From Bowmanella yangjiangensis (GTDB lineage: Bacteria; Pseudomonadota; Gammaproteobacteria; Enterobacterales; Alteromonadaceae): a DNA stretch of 64,000 bases. The position numbers and the translations under genes are program-made. Of the stretch, positions 63,011-64,000 are shown piece after piece. The notes beneath the pieces are model-generated. The model was not told the DNA's origin and ran no database searches. It worked only from the letters and a program-made list of their open reading frames with translations. The stretch spans positions 171,765 to 235,764 of the forward strand of contig NZ_JAFKCS010000006.1 in the NCBI RefSeq assembly GCF_017255015.1, read 5' to 3'. Within the stretch, counting starts at the first letter, position 1. Every line of letters begins with the position of its first letter.

Positions 63011-63742
63011 ATGTGGATTGATGGCACTGTTGCAAAACGCAAAGACTGGAATGAAAAGCTGTTCTCGCTGTTTATCCGCGCTGATATTCCCACCTTTATT
63101 CCGGGTCAGTTTATTAAGGTCGCTTTGCCATTCGAGGATAAGCGCATAGGTCGTGCCTACTCGTTGGTGAATCAACCAGGCGATTTGCTGGAAATACTGG
63201 TTGTCGCTGTCGAAAATGGCACACTCTCCCCTGCCCTGGCGAACCTTAGCGTTGGCGACGATTTACAGGTCAGCGACAGAGCCAGTGGCTTTATGACCTT
63301 GGATGAGATAACTCCTTGCCGAGATCTCTGGATGTTAGCTACTGGTACAGCGGTTGGGCCTTTTATTTCAATGTTAAGAAGTGCTGAAGTTTGGGCATCC
63401 TTTACTAACATTGTGCTGGTATATGGTGTGCGCAATGCAGATGACCTGGCTTATCTGGATGAACTTCGCAACCTGGAAAAACAACGACCACAGTTTTCTT
63501 TATGTCTGAGTGTCACCCGTGAATCATTTCAAGGAGCCTATAAAGACAGAATTACAGCCTTAATAAGTAGTGGTGAACTAGAGCAGACAACAGGATTGAC
63601 CATCAACGCTCAAAATAGCCATTTTATGTTATGCGGAAACCCGCAAATGGTCAGTGAAACGCAAACCATATTAAAAGAGTTGGGATTAAGTCCTCACCTA
63701 AAACGACAACCAGGACAAATAACCATAGAGAAGTATTGGTGA
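63011..63742 (+). CDS. fpr: Ferredoxin--NADP+ reductase
   Basis: A 243-residue flavoprotein. The FAD-binding RAYSLVN follows the N-terminal barrel, the NADP domain has [14 protein letters not shown] and [14 protein letters not shown], and the end ITIEKYW is the typical Fpr C-terminus that stacks on FAD. It transfers electrons between NADPH and ferredoxin or flavodoxin, often under oxidative stress. An ideal AGGAGG lies five bases before the ATG. Divergent from nadA. Confidence 0.96.
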   Translation: MWIDGTVAKRKDWNEKLFSLFIRADIPTFIPGQFIKVALPFEDKRIGRAYSLVNQPGDLLEILVVAVENGTLSPALANLSVGDDLQVSDRASGFMTLDEITPCRDLWMLATGTAVGPFISMLRSAEVWASFTNIVLVYGVRNADDLAYLDELRNLEKQRPQFSLCLSVTRESFQGAYKDRITALISSGELEQTTGLTINAQNSHFMLCGNPQMVSETQTILKELGLSPHLKRQPGQITIEKYW

Positions 63743-63913
63743 GACAAAAAAATGGGCTGCGAACAAACTTAAAAACGTCTTACAGAACGTCTTGAATTGC
63801 ATTATTCTCGCTGAGCAAAGCACATTTTTTGGCCATTACGGTGTCATTTTTGCGCAAGGCGCCTATAAATAAAGCATTTAGAAAGAAAAATGAAACTTTC
63901 TGGGAGAATTGGG

Positions 63914-63941
63914 TTGCACCTGATTCTGAAATAAGTATTAT
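63914..63941 (+). promoter_or_regulatory. Promoter of the tRNA-Lys transcript
   Basis: TTGCAC (63914-63919) and TATTAT (63936-63941) are 16 bases apart and followed by GCGCCC, a GC-rich discriminator typical of stringently controlled tRNA and rRNA promoters. The tRNA begins 34 bases later. Confidence 0.6.
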
Positions 63942-63974
63942 ATGCGCCCGTTGCAGCAGACAACGAAAACAAGT

Positions 63975-64000
63975 GGGTCGTTAGCTCAGTTGGTAGAGCA
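63975..64000 (+). tRNA. tRNA-Lys, 5' part (runs off the right edge)
   Basis: The last 26 bases (GGGTCGTTAGCTCAGTTGG then TAGAGCA) match the acceptor and D arm of E. coli tRNA-Lys(UUU). The anticodon lies outside the window, so identity rests on this 5' match and the promoter in front. Confidence 0.75.

Noticed and set aside
1..64000. Prophage, transposon or defence island
   Set aside because: Apart from RecBCD, no integrase, transposase, phage structural, restriction or toxin-antitoxin gene could be recognised.

Overview
The window looks like a chromosomal segment of a Gammaproteobacterium. The protein repertoire (DUF1800/DUF1501 pair, CstA-type carrier, MASE1-GGDEF protein, choice-of-anchor I lipoprotein, secreted GH18 and GH32 enzymes) and the gene order ftsH-folP-glmM-tpiA-secG-tRNA-Leu(GAG) fit an aquatic member of the Alteromonadales. 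The family-level assignment is inference. I see no prophage, insertion sequence, CRISPR array, integrase or plasmid function. Coding density is high and base composition fairly even.

Layout. 1-4.3 kb: recB (cut by the left edge) and recC on the minus strand. 4.4-8.4 kb: a P2-type cation ATPase, a polyphosphate kinase 2 and a GFA-fold zinc protein. 8.4-9.8 kb: a mostly non-coding stretch leading into a stand-alone GreA/Rnk-type C-terminal domain gene, whose Shine-Dalgarno sequence lies inside an A-U-rich hairpin, then a 29-codon basic peptide gene. 9.8-11.9 kb: a minus-strand tetR-yciI-tag-GNAT operon behind two tandem palindromes, with a divergent metallopeptidase gene. 13.5-19.4 kb: chitinase, a DUF2157/GDYXXLXY membrane pair, a decayed glutathione S-transferase gene, an ABM monooxygenase and an orphan papain-like protein. 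19.5-27.5 kb: CstA-type carrier, xthA, CbiM-like protein, penicillin-binding-fold lipoprotein, diguanylate cyclase, esterase, CHMI-like isomerase and a Crp/Fnr-type regulator. 28-31 kb: DUF1800-DUF1501 pair. 31-40 kb: LysE exporter, OmpA-like porin, M50 protease, RNA helicase, secreted GH32 enzyme, choice-of-anchor I lipoprotein and SprT. 40-47 kb: glycosyltransferase overlapping a MASE1-GGDEF gene, then Yip1 and a MacA/MacB-type export system. 47-64 kb: thioredoxin-fold protein, Sel1/M64-like protein, then housekeeping genes (nlpI, pnp, yjbR-like, tRNA-Leu, secG, tpiA, glmM, folP, ftsH, yhbY), an amino-acid-binding-like protein, tRNA-Ser in a repeat-rich locus, nadA, fpr and the start of tRNA-Lys.

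The main points of interest are regulatory and structural. (i) The leader at 9.0-9.1 kb combines a mini-ORF, a terminator and a ribosome-binding-site-occluding hairpin. (ii) The tetR-tag operon has an unusually clean double operator. (iii) The tRNA-Ser locus carries a duplicated 149-bp unit, a duplicated 5' tRNA fragment and several hairpins with AGGA in the loop. (iv) Two breaks occur in otherwise conserved synteny: rlmE is absent between yhbY and ftsH, and the rimP-nusA-infB-rbfA-truB-rpsO block is absent between tRNA-Leu and pnp. No single cluster qualifies as a clear new biological system. The orphan papain-like protein and the AGGA-hairpin locus are the least explained items.
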